A DNA stretch of 40,499 nucleotides from positions 1 to 40,499 of the forward strand of contig JAHFUP010000043.1 in the NCBI GenBank assembly GCA_023265025.1, in the 5' to 3' direction. Under the pieces are notes generated by a model, which saw nothing but the letters and a program-made list of their open reading frames with translations, was not told the DNA's origin and did not search any database. Origin of the DNA: Acidimicrobiia bacterium (GTDB lineage Bacteria; Actinomycetota; Acidimicrobiia; Acidimicrobiales; AC-14). Position numbers and translations under genes: made by a program. Shown piece after piece: positions 1-6,245 of the stretch (positions are counted from its first letter, which is position 1; every line of letters starts with the position of its first letter).

Positions 1-36
1 GGCCGGGTTGTACTCCTTGGAGGTGCAGCGCTCCAG

Positions 37-111
37 GGTCCTGTGGTGCAGTTTGGAGTGCACGCCGGCCTGTCAAGCCGGAGGTCGCGGGTTCAAATCC
101 CGTCAGGACCG
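37..111 (+). tRNA. tRNA-Asp (anticodon GTC)
   Basis: A full cloverleaf can be drawn. The acceptor stem pairs 37-43 with 104-110, the D stem 46-49 with 60-63, the anticodon stem 65-69 with 77-81 and the T stem 87-91 with 99-103. The anticodon loop 70-76 carries GTC (72-74), which reads Asp codons, and the T loop is TTCAAAT. The discriminator is G111 and CCA is not encoded. The gene ends exactly where the 121-bp direct repeat begins, so it lies outside the circular phage unit. I infer that it is host chromosome at attL; a phage-borne tRNA or a chimeric contig end remain possible. Confidence 0.93.
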
Positions 112-231
112 CGGTCGGGTTGAGAAGTCGCCCTGCTCAGCCCACGATTCCGGGGCGTCCAGCGGGGCCGGCGCAGTTCGAAGCAACCGCTAAAGCGGCC
201 TGACCGAACGACCGACGAAACCCCCGTCATG
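111..231. repeat. Left copy of 121-bp direct repeat, candidate attL/attP region
   Basis: Bases 111-231 are identical to 40379-40499. The copy starts at the discriminator base of tRNA-Asp and runs to the start codon of integrase. It contains codons 110-139 of the repressor, here cut off from the repressor body. The left edge, 110/111, is where the tRNA flank and the phage sequence diverge. It is therefore the left limit of identity between attachment partners if 1-110 is host DNA. The right limit of the core cannot be seen, because no attR or attB sequence is present. Confidence 0.85.
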
Positions 232-1083
232 GACCGGGTGCGGGAACAGCTGGTGGCCCGGGGGCTGGGCAAGAGCACGGTCCGCCAGTACCTCGCCGTC
301 ATCGATGCCGCCGAGCGTTACTGCGTCGAGCAGGGCACCGACCTGCGCCGTGCCTCGCCCCTGGTCGTGGCCGGCTTCGCTGACTCCCACCCGCTGAGCT
401 GGTCGAGCCGCAAGCAGGTGCGCACCGCCCTCGGCCACTACTGGGCGATCACGAAGCGAAAGGACCCGCCGCTGCGGGCCATCCGGGTGCCGCCCAAGCC
501 GGACATGGTGTGCCGGGCCCTCGACGAGGGCGACGCACGGGTCCTTGCCAAGGCGGCCCGGGCCCGGGGTGACCTGGCCGGGCTGGCCGTGCTGCTCACC
601 TTGTACCTGGCGCTGCGCCGGGCCGAGGTCGCCGGCCTGCGGTGGTCGAACTTCGACGCCGGTGGGTGGATGCGCATCATGGGAAAGGGCGACCGCCAGG
701 GGGACCTCCCCGTCCACCCGCACGTCGTCGGTGCCATGGCCGCAGCCGAGCGAGTCGGCCCGTGGGTCTTCCCGGGGCGCACCGGCGTGCGCGACCACGT
801 GGCGCCGGCCACCATCTGGCACTGGCACCGCCTCGTCGCCGCCGAGGCCGGCGTCGGCCTGGTGCCGCCGCACCGCGGCCGCCACACCTGCTTGGCTACC
901 GCCAACGACACCACCGGCGACCTGCGCTCGACCCAGTCCTTCGCCCGCCACACCCGCCCCGAGACGACCGCCGGCTACACCAGGACCACCACCCGCAAGC
1001 TGCTCGCCGTGATGCGGGCGCTCGACTACGACGCCGCCGCCCGGGTGGCGGGCGACGGCGAGCTTGGAGAACAAGGGGGATGA
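229..1083 (+). CDS. int: Tyrosine recombinase (phage integrase)
   Basis: This 284-residue protein catalyses site-specific integration and excision. The N-terminal helical core-binding domain covers about residues 1-90 and the catalytic domain 95-265. Visible active-site residues are R130, K153, H215-x-x-R218, H241 and the nucleophile Y250, a complete set. No separate arm-binding domain is obvious. On the circular form it lies 25 bp downstream of the repressor stop on the same strand, so repressor-promoter transcripts would reach it. In the left-end configuration it is separated from that promoter and sits behind tRNA-Asp. No good ribosome binding site precedes the ATG. The C-terminus (GEQGG) is not ssrA-like. 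Confidence 0.95.
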   Translation: MDRVREQLVARGLGKSTVRQYLAVIDAAERYCVEQGTDLRRASPLVVAGFADSHPLSWSSRKQVRTALGHYWAITKRKDPPLRAIRVPPKPDMVCRALDEGDARVLAKAARARGDLAGLAVLLTLYLALRRAEVAGLRWSNFDAGGWMRIMGKGDRQGDLPVHPHVVGAMAAAERVGPWVFPGRTGVRDHVAPATIWHWHRLVAAEAGVGLVPPHRGRHTCLATANDTTGDLRSTQSFARHTRPETTAGYTRTTTRKLLAVMRALDYDAAARVAGDGELGEQGG

Positions 1084-1283
1084 GCCTGATGAGCTCAAGA
1101 CGCAAAGCGGCCTGGGTGGCGCTGGTGGCCGCAGCGCTGATGTGGGTTTCTGCCATCCAGATCGAGAAGGAAGAGCCGGGGACCCAATACCCGATGGGCG
1201 ACCTGTTCCTGGTGATCACCATCGCGCTGGCCGTAGGCCTGGTGGTCACCAGGAGTCGCGGCAGAGGAGGGCGCAGCCGATGA
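1080..1283 (+). CDS. Small two-helix membrane protein
   Basis: The 67-residue protein has two hydrophobic segments (about residues 10-25 and 43-59), a short polar connector and a basic Arg/Gly C-terminus. Its ATG overlaps the integrase TGA by four bases, so translation is probably coupled to int. Position in the repressor-int transcription unit suggests expression with lysogeny genes, and a membrane-based superinfection-exclusion role is conceivable but not shown. No family is recognised. An ATG at 1089 is an alternative start. Confidence 0.65.
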   Translation: MSLMSSRRKAAWVALVAAALMWVSAIQIEKEEPGTQYPMGDLFLVITIALAVGLVVTRSRGRGGRSR

Positions 1284-1341
1284 AGCCAGGGGTGCGTGCA
1301 TGGCGCCGGCGGCGGCGTCGTCAAGGAGACCGGTTAGCGTT

Positions 1342-1824
1342 CTACGGCGCCCCGGCGGCGTCGACGTCCCGGATGTACCCGGCCCGGCACCACCGCCGCA
1401 GCAGCGCCAGCACCAGGGCCTCGGTGCGGACCCGAAGGGCGTCCCGGACCTGGTAGCACACGTCGCCGAGCGTGCCGCCGGCGAAGCGGACGGGCCCGGC
1501 CCCGAGGCCGATCAGCACCGACAGCGCCTCCCCGGCACCCTCGGTGGCGTGTGCCACCGAGCGGGCCACCTCCCGGGCCCGCTCGTCGAGCGCCAGCGAG
1601 TGCCCGGCCTCCAAGAGGCTGACCAGGGGGTCCACCAACCTCCACAGGTAGGCCATCGTCGCAGCCCTGTCGCCCGGTGCGGGGGTCCGGTCGTCGATCC
1701 CCATCGCCCGGCCGAGGGCGTCGGCGATGTGGCGCCGCCGGGCCCGGCCGCCGTAGAGGTCCAGCGGCTCGATCAACAGCGGGTCCAGCGCCACGTGGGC
1801 GTCGAGGTCGGCGGCGCCCTCCAC
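1342..1824 (-). CDS. Hypothetical protein, possible prophage-expressed moron
   Basis: The 160-residue protein starts at GTG (1824) and is rich in helix-forming Ala, Leu and Arg; I do not recognise a family. It lies beyond the late-operon terminator at 1850-1875 and converges on the int unit, so it is unlikely to be a simple late gene. A TAGGCT hexamer sits exactly 7 nt upstream of the GTG, the spacing seen at the leaderless genes of this phage, but no -35 is evident. An isolated gene beside int with its own signals is typical of cargo expressed from prophages. Confidence 0.6.
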   Translation of the reverse strand: MEGAADLDAHVALDPLLIEPLDLYGGRARRRHIADALGRAMGIDDRTPAPGDRAATMAYLWRLVDPLVSLLEAGHSLALDERAREVARSVAHATEGAGEALSVLIGLGAGPVRFAGGTLGDVCYQVRDALRVRTEALVLALLRRWCRAGYIRDVDAAGAP

Positions 1825-1849
1825 GCCACAAAGCCTACGGGACGCGAAG

Positions 1850-1875
1850 AACCCCCCGGCCGGAGCCGGGGGGTT
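1850..1875 (-). terminator. Rho-independent terminator of the late operon
   Basis: An 11-bp perfect stem (1850-1860 with 1865-1875) encloses a 4-nt loop. On the - strand the stem is followed by TTCTT. It stands directly downstream of the last gene of the lysis cassette, where the late transcript should end. Confidence 0.75.
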
Positions 1876-1903
1876 CGATGCGTCGTCAACGCCGTGAGCC
1901 AGA

Positions 1904-2098
1904 TTACCGCCGCTGCGGGCGCACCGGTGCCGCCATGGGCGTCACCCGCTGGCGGGCCACCAGGCCGGCCACGGCGGCCGCCACGGCGTTGACGGCGGCC
2001 ACCTGCTCGCCGTCGATCGAGGCCCCGAAGGCCACCGCCAGGCCGACGACGGCCTGCACGGCCACCAGGAACAGCACGGGCTCACGTCGCCAGATCAC
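1904..2098 (-). CDS. Small membrane protein, holin-like
   Basis: The start is GTG at 2098, with a strong AAGGAGA site at 2104-2110; longer readings of the frame lack any signal. The 64-residue product begins with a basic WRRE stretch, then a hydrophobic helix (about 7-24), a short acidic turn (GEQVAAV) and a second helix (about 33-45). A basic QRVTP-type tail follows. This layout is familiar from small actinophage membrane proteins often annotated as holins. As the last gene of the lysis cassette it would permeabilise the cytoplasmic membrane, but holin activity is inferred. Confidence 0.7.
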   Translation of the reverse strand: MIWRREPVLFLVAVQAVVGLAVAFGASIDGEQVAAVNAVAAAVAGLVARQRVTPMAAPVRPQRR

Positions 2099-2292
2099 GG
2101 TTGTCTCCTTCGCTCGGTTCGCTCGGCGCCGTCGAGGAACGCCCGCACGGCCCGCACGTCGTAGGTGGTCCCGCCCACCCGCCAGCGGGTGGCCCCCGAG
2201 GCCGTGGTCTCGGCCCTCCAGGAGGCGATGACGCCGCCCGCCACCAGGGCGTCGAGGCGCCGGGCGATGCGCTCGTGCTTGGGCGCCGTCAC
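2095..2292 (-). CDS. Small hypothetical protein of the lysis cassette
   Basis: The 65-residue product starts at GTG (2292), immediately after the upstream stop codon, and its TGA overlaps the GTG of the holin-like gene by four bases. It is basic and soluble, with a central WR..T.SG.TRWRVGG stretch that could form a small beta-sheet. No family is recognised. Its place between membrane genes suggests an accessory lysis or regulatory role only by association. Confidence 0.6.
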   Translation of the reverse strand: MTAPKHERIARRLDALVAGGVIASWRAETTASGATRWRVGGTTYDVRAVRAFLDGAERTERRRQP

Positions 2293-2829
2293 TCAGCGGC
2301 ACCGCCCGCTGCGGCCCCGCTCGGGGCAGGTCGTGGTGGTGGTGGCCGGGGCCGACGACGAAGGGGCCGCCGGGGCGGGCGGGGCAGCTGTCGGCGAAGG
2401 GGCCGGGGGGGGGATGGCCGGGCGGGCGGCGAGGGTCGGGCCTGGGCCCGGGCCCCGGCGGGTCAGCTGGGCTAGGCGGTCCAGCAGCTCCTCGTGGTCG
2501 GCATGGGCGTTGGCGTCGTGGCTGCGCAGTCCCTCGGCCAGGGCCGCGTTGATCTGGTCGATGGCGGCCGCCACCGTGGCTGCCCGCGCCGCCGCCGCCT
2601 CCACATCCCGCTTGGCCTGGGCGGCGTCGTCGGCACGCTGGCGGGCCACCAGCGCCCGGCCCGTCTCGGCGGCGTCACGAGCGTCAGCGACCAGGCTCAG
2701 CCCCGCCGCCACGCCAACGGCAACCAGCGCGGTGACCGCGGCCAGGAAGGCCCCCACCGCCCACAGCAGGCGGCGGTTGGTGCGGGCGGTGACGGCGGTG
2801 ACGTCGGGGATGTCGGGGCGGGCCGTCAC
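2293..2829 (-). CDS. Membrane-anchored coiled-coil protein (spanin or lysis accessory-like)
   Basis: The 178-residue protein has one strong transmembrane helix at about 20-45. A long Ala/Glu/Arg-rich helical region follows (about 48-120), then a Pro/Ala/Ser/Thr-rich C-terminus. The N-in signal-anchor topology with an extracytoplasmic coiled coil is typical of lysis accessory proteins. It sits between endolysin and the holin-like gene, and its GTG overlaps the upstream TGA by four bases. A run of nine G (2405-2413) encodes part of the proline-rich tail. Function is inferred from context. Confidence 0.6.
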   Translation of the reverse strand: MTARPDIPDVTAVTARTNRRLLWAVGAFLAAVTALVAVGVAAGLSLVADARDAAETGRALVARQRADDAAQAKRDVEAAAARAATVAAAIDQINAALAEGLRSHDANAHADHEELLDRLAQLTRRGPGPGPTLAARPAIPPPAPSPTAAPPAPAAPSSSAPATTTTTCPERGRSGRCR

Positions 2830-3170
2830 GTCGTCCTCGGTCCCACCAGGTCCTTGAGGTCCTCGAAGCGGCGCAGGAGGATCTCGTGGTGCAGGTCGAT
2901 CCGCTCGGTGAGACGGGCCACGGCCGCCGCCTGGGTGACCAGCTCCTTGAGGGTGTCGATCTGGGCCTGCTGGGCGAGGCTCTGGGCCACGTGATCGGCC
3001 TCTCGGTGCTTGAGATTCGAGATCTCCAACCCCTGGGCGTCGACCAGCTCCTTGAGCAGCCGGGTGGTCTCCCGCCGCCGGGTGCTGAGCAGGCCGGCGG
3101 TGGCCAGGCCGGCCAGGCCGGCCAGGCCGAGGATGCTCGTGGCCAGGGAGGCGAAGGTGGACAGGTCCAC
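2826..3170 (-). CDS. Membrane protein with C-terminal coiled coil (holin/spanin-like)
   Basis: The 114-residue protein has an N-terminal hydrophobic helix (about 5-29, LGLAGLAGLATAGLL). A stop-transfer RRRE and an extended heptad-like helix (about 35-110) follow. It lies six bases after endolysin. The single-span, coiled-coil layout matches phage lysis membrane proteins, although holin and spanin roles cannot be separated by sequence alone. Confidence 0.6.
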   Translation of the reverse strand: MDLSTFASLATSILGLAGLAGLATAGLLSTRRRETTRLLKELVDAQGLEISNLKHREADHVAQSLAQQAQIDTLKELVTQAAAVARLTERIDLHHEILLRRFEDLKDLVGPRTT

Positions 3171-3176
3171 GGCCCG

Positions 3177-3968
3177 CTACGGCCCGCTCGGGAAGGCGTA
3201 CGTCGACGCCCCGGCCGAGGCGTCGGCGTCGTTGGTGACCAGCACGTAGCCGGTCCGGTCGCTGCGGGCGTGGATGGCGATGACCGCCGAGGTGCCGAGG
3301 GGGGCGTGCGGCCCGAAGAAGGGGGCCCCGTTGAACGCCAGCACGCTGCCGTCCGCCTTGACGGCCCAGAACGGGAACCGGCCCAAGGCGTCGGGTGTGG
3401 CGCCGGGGACGAGGGTGGTGGAAACGATGCCGGGGACGAGCACGTGGGCCTCCTCAGGGGTGGTGGGTCGAAGCGGGTAGCGGGCCACGTCGTCGGGCGT
3501 GCCCAGGAATTCGAAGTGCATGGAGTCCTTGCGCCCGCCGGTGTAGTTGGCGCCCCAGCGCAGGCCCCACGTCGACGCCAGCCCGGCCGTTTCAGGCGGC
3601 ATGTCGGTGTGGACGCCGCCGGCGTCGTGGCCCGGGCGCCCGGCATGGTCCGGGTGGGCCTCGGCCATGGGGTTGTCGACGGCGTTCAGGTCGACGGCCA
3701 GGCCCCAGGCGTGGTTGGACTTGACGCCCGGGCGCCCCCGGATGTCGCGGTTGGCGAAGCCCGAGTCGTCGGGGCGCTCGTCGAGGCGGTAGCCGGTGGC
3801 CACCAGGTCGGCGATGAAGCCGGCGAAGAGCCGGGCCACCTCGGTGCGCACGGCCAGGCGCACGCCGGCGACGGAGATGGTGGTGATGTGGGTGGCGCGG
3901 TAGGCGGCCTCGGCGGCGCTGCCGGCGGCGCCGGGCCAGCCCCAACCTCGGGCTCGGGCGTCGGTCAT
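3177..3968 (-). CDS. Endolysin, M15-type D,D/L,D-peptidase with C-terminal repeat domain
   Basis: The 263-residue protein carries the M15 zinc peptidase signature: SNHAWGLAVD supplies H86 and D93, and SMHFEF supplies H151. This predicts cleavage of peptidoglycan stem or cross-link peptides at the end of infection. Residues about 195-263 (FWAVKADGSVLAFNGAPFFG, then GYVLVTNDADASA) resemble the W/V-aaDG-F repeats common in actinobacterial surface proteins and may bind the wall. The ATG has a good site (AGGGAGG). There is no signal peptide, so export would depend on the neighbouring membrane proteins. Confidence 0.88.
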   Translation of the reverse strand: MTDARARGWGWPGAAGSAAEAAYRATHITTISVAGVRLAVRTEVARLFAGFIADLVATGYRLDERPDDSGFANRDIRGRPGVKSNHAWGLAVDLNAVDNPMAEAHPDHAGRPGHDAGGVHTDMPPETAGLASTWGLRWGANYTGGRKDSMHFEFLGTPDDVARYPLRPTTPEEAHVLVPGIVSTTLVPGATPDALGRFPFWAVKADGSVLAFNGAPFFGPHAPLGTSAVIAIHARSDRTGYVLVTNDADASAGASTYAFPSGP

Positions 3969-4089
3969 TGGTCCTCCCTGTTGGGGTGGGGCGGGTGACG
4001 GTTAGACGCCCCCGATGTCCTCCACGAGGATGAAGGCCGGGTACGTGGCCCCGCAGCAGGGACGGCGTGAGTGCGCCCCGTCAGACCCG
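3969..4089. other. Intergenic gap between tailspike and endolysin
   Basis: The gap holds the endolysin ribosome binding site. An open - strand stretch ends at TAA (4002-4004) and overlaps the tailspike 3' end, but has no ATG, GTG or TTG start. I see no promoter or terminator here. Confidence 0.5.
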
Positions 4090-6054
4090 TCAGATCGTGT
4101 TGTTCGGCGTGTTGCGGGGAATCACTTGGAACATCACCTGGTACGGGTAGTCGGCGGTGAGCGGGCCGTCCCATGCGCGGATGGTAAAACTCTTGGAGTT
4201 GTCCACGATGTCGTCCACGTACCACTTGATCCAGCCCGCCGAGTAGGCGTAGCCCTGGACGAACACCGCCTTGATCCCAGTAGGCGGCATCGACGGGCAC
4301 GTCATCGTCACGGCCACCGTCTTCGCCGCTCCTGGAGCGGAACCAGGCTGGAGCAGTAGCACACCGCCCTGGTCGTTGCCCTCTAGGAGCTGGACGATAA
4401 AGCCAGACGGGCCGAGGGCTGGCCCAGCGACAAGCGTCGGTCCCAGCGGTATCCCAGGATTGGATCGGTCCTCCGTGGAGTACCCACCGATCGGAGGGTT
4501 GACGATGATCCCCCCGTTGCGGATGGTCGTCCCGCTGTACATCCCCCCGACGTCGTTGGGAAACAGGTTGACGCCGTCGTTTTCCCAGTCGGGGTTCTCG
4601 ATGTTGATCCACCGCGGCCAGTTGGCGCCCGTCTTGACGTTGCGCCAGTTGTATTGGGCGAGAGTCGGTGCCGTGATGCCGAGGTTGGCGAACGCTGGAG
4701 CCAGCCCTGGTGCGAGGATGTTGACCTGCGGGCGGTAGAAGTCGAGCAGGTTCAGCGAGGGCTGGGTGGCGTCGAGGTTCCGACACTTGAGCGTGAAGCC
4801 ATTGGCCGTTCCGCCGCAGAACATGCGGAAGTACGGGCCGACGAAGACTGCGTTTCCGAAGGCCGCCCCGTAGGAGTCGCTCTCGATGAACAGGCCACCG
4901 CCGCCGTGGCCTCGCAGGTGGGTGAAGCTTCCCAGGTTGGAGTTGAGCATGTAATAGGCGTAGTGGTTGCCGTCGTGGCCGAACACGACCACGTTGTCCC
5001 AGCGGGGATTGAACAGCCCGTTCTCGTGGCCGCCAGGACCGTACAGGGCAGTCGGAACGGCGTAGACCCCGTGCCCAGTGTTCGTGAACATGATGGCGGG
5101 GGCGAAGCGGATGCCGAGGGCGGTGAAGTGGACGTTGACGCCAGTGCCTGTGATGTCGACCACGTTGGTGGCGGCGGTGGCCATGATCAGAACCGAACCC
5201 CGCAGGTACGGCACCAGGCTGGGGCCAGAGCCAAAGCTGGAGTCGATGATGCCGCCAGTGACCTCCGAGACCCCCACCCCGCTGATGGTCAGGTCTTTGG
5301 TGATCGAGAGCGCCGTGGTGACGAGTGTCTGTCCTGGGATGATGACCGTCGCCGCCGCTGGGGCCGCATTGACGGCCGCCTGGACAGCGACCGAGTCGTC
5401 TGTCCCCCACGTCAGAATGCGCCCTGTACCTGTCGCCCCAACGTTGGCCGCCAGTGTGGCTTGCAACGCCGACTGCACCGACAGGATGGTCGTGGTGATC
5501 CCGACGGCGCCAGCGCGTAGCGATGCAACCTTGCCGACGTCGGCGGCGCTGAACGCCGCCGTGGAGGACGTGATGACCGGGGACCCGGCGGCGGTCTCCA
5601 CGTCGGAGACGGTGCGGGCGTCACAGCGGGCACCGAAGGACCGCACGTTGACTCCGGCGATGACGCCGCTCAGCGCGTAGCGCTGGTCCCCGGTGTCCTG
5701 GGTGACGTAGTTGTCCGCCCCCACCGCCGCCGGCGGCCCGGTTAGCAGGGAGGCGGCCAGGGTGGCGTCGGCCGCCCCGACGGTGACGGCGTAGAGGACC
5801 GACCCGCCGTCGGCGTCGCGCAGCGCCACCTCGATCGACCAGTACGAGCCGGCCGGGGAGATGTTGGCGGTGCGCTCCAGGGCCAGGGCCCAGGCGCCGT
5901 TGGCGTCGCTGGTGGTCCGCTCCACGGTGCTGATCTCGGTGCCCTCGGCGATGCGGAAGCCGGGCCCGGGCCGCAGCCGGGCGATGACGGCGACGTTGCC
6001 CACCGGCGTGCCGGAGGGGTCTCGGGTGACGCTCGTGATGTTGCTGGTGGGCAC
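4090..6054 (-). CDS. Tailspike / receptor-binding protein with beta-helix fold
   Basis: The 654-residue protein starts at GTG 6054 with a GAGGAGG site. Residues 1-100 look like a small beta-sandwich virion anchor (TSDANGAWALALERTANI). Residues 145-165 begin VRSFGARCDARTV, the usual entry into a pectate-lyase-like right-handed beta-helix. The body to about 560 is rich in short Gly/Asn/Val strands (IIPGQTLV, LTISGVGV). A C-terminal beta-domain follows. It would bind and perhaps cleave host surface glycans. By eye it is less GC-rich than its neighbours, consistent with module exchange. Confidence 0.82.
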   Translation of the reverse strand: MPTSNITSVTRDPSGTPVGNVAVIARLRPGPGFRIAEGTEISTVERTTSDANGAWALALERTANISPAGSYWSIEVALRDADGGSVLYAVTVGAADATLAASLLTGPPAAVGADNYVTQDTGDQRYALSGVIAGVNVRSFGARCDARTVSDVETAAGSPVITSSTAAFSAADVGKVASLRAGAVGITTTILSVQSALQATLAANVGATGTGRILTWGTDDSVAVQAAVNAAPAAATVIIPGQTLVTTALSITKDLTISGVGVSEVTGGIIDSSFGSGPSLVPYLRGSVLIMATAATNVVDITGTGVNVHFTALGIRFAPAIMFTNTGHGVYAVPTALYGPGGHENGLFNPRWDNVVVFGHDGNHYAYYMLNSNLGSFTHLRGHGGGGLFIESDSYGAAFGNAVFVGPYFRMFCGGTANGFTLKCRNLDATQPSLNLLDFYRPQVNILAPGLAPAFANLGITAPTLAQYNWRNVKTGANWPRWINIENPDWENDGVNLFPNDVGGMYSGTTIRNGGIIVNPPIGGYSTEDRSNPGIPLGPTLVAGPALGPSGFIVQLLEGNDQGGVLLLQPGSAPGAAKTVAVTMTCPSMPPTGIKAVFVQGYAYSAGWIKWYVDDIVDNSKSFTIRAWDGPLTADYPYQVMFQVIPRNTPNNTI

Positions 6055-6113
6055 TCAGGGCCTCCTCGCCGGGGGCCGGCGTAGCTGTCACAGGGCTGTG
6101 CCACCATCGAAGG

Positions 6114-6245
6114 GTGGTCGACGTGGTGGTGGCGGTGGTGGCCTGGGCCTGGCTGGCCGTGTGCCTGCTGGGCGTGGCCGGCGTGGTGCTGGGCCTGGCG
6201 GCCCACTACCTCGACGAGCTGGCCGCCTTGTTCCGCCGCTCGTAG
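6114..6245 (+). CDS. Possible small membrane protein on the + strand
   Basis: A 43-codon + strand frame (GTG to TAG) encodes one long hydrophobic helix (about 3-30) followed by an amphipathic tail (HYLDELAALFRRS). Every codon in the frame ends in G or C, an unusually clean coding signal. It sits in the gap between tailspike and the large ejection-type gene and overlaps the latter's 3' end by 40 bases tail to tail. No promoter or good ribosome binding site is visible. It may be a moron or chance. Confidence 0.4.
   Translation: MVDVVVAVVAWAWLAVCLLGVAGVVLGLAAHYLDELAALFRRS

Noticed and set aside
3965-5410. Alternative - strand frame inside the tailspike
   Set aside because: Arg/His/Gln-rich out-of-phase reading; the tailspike frame has clear beta-helix sequence and a good start.
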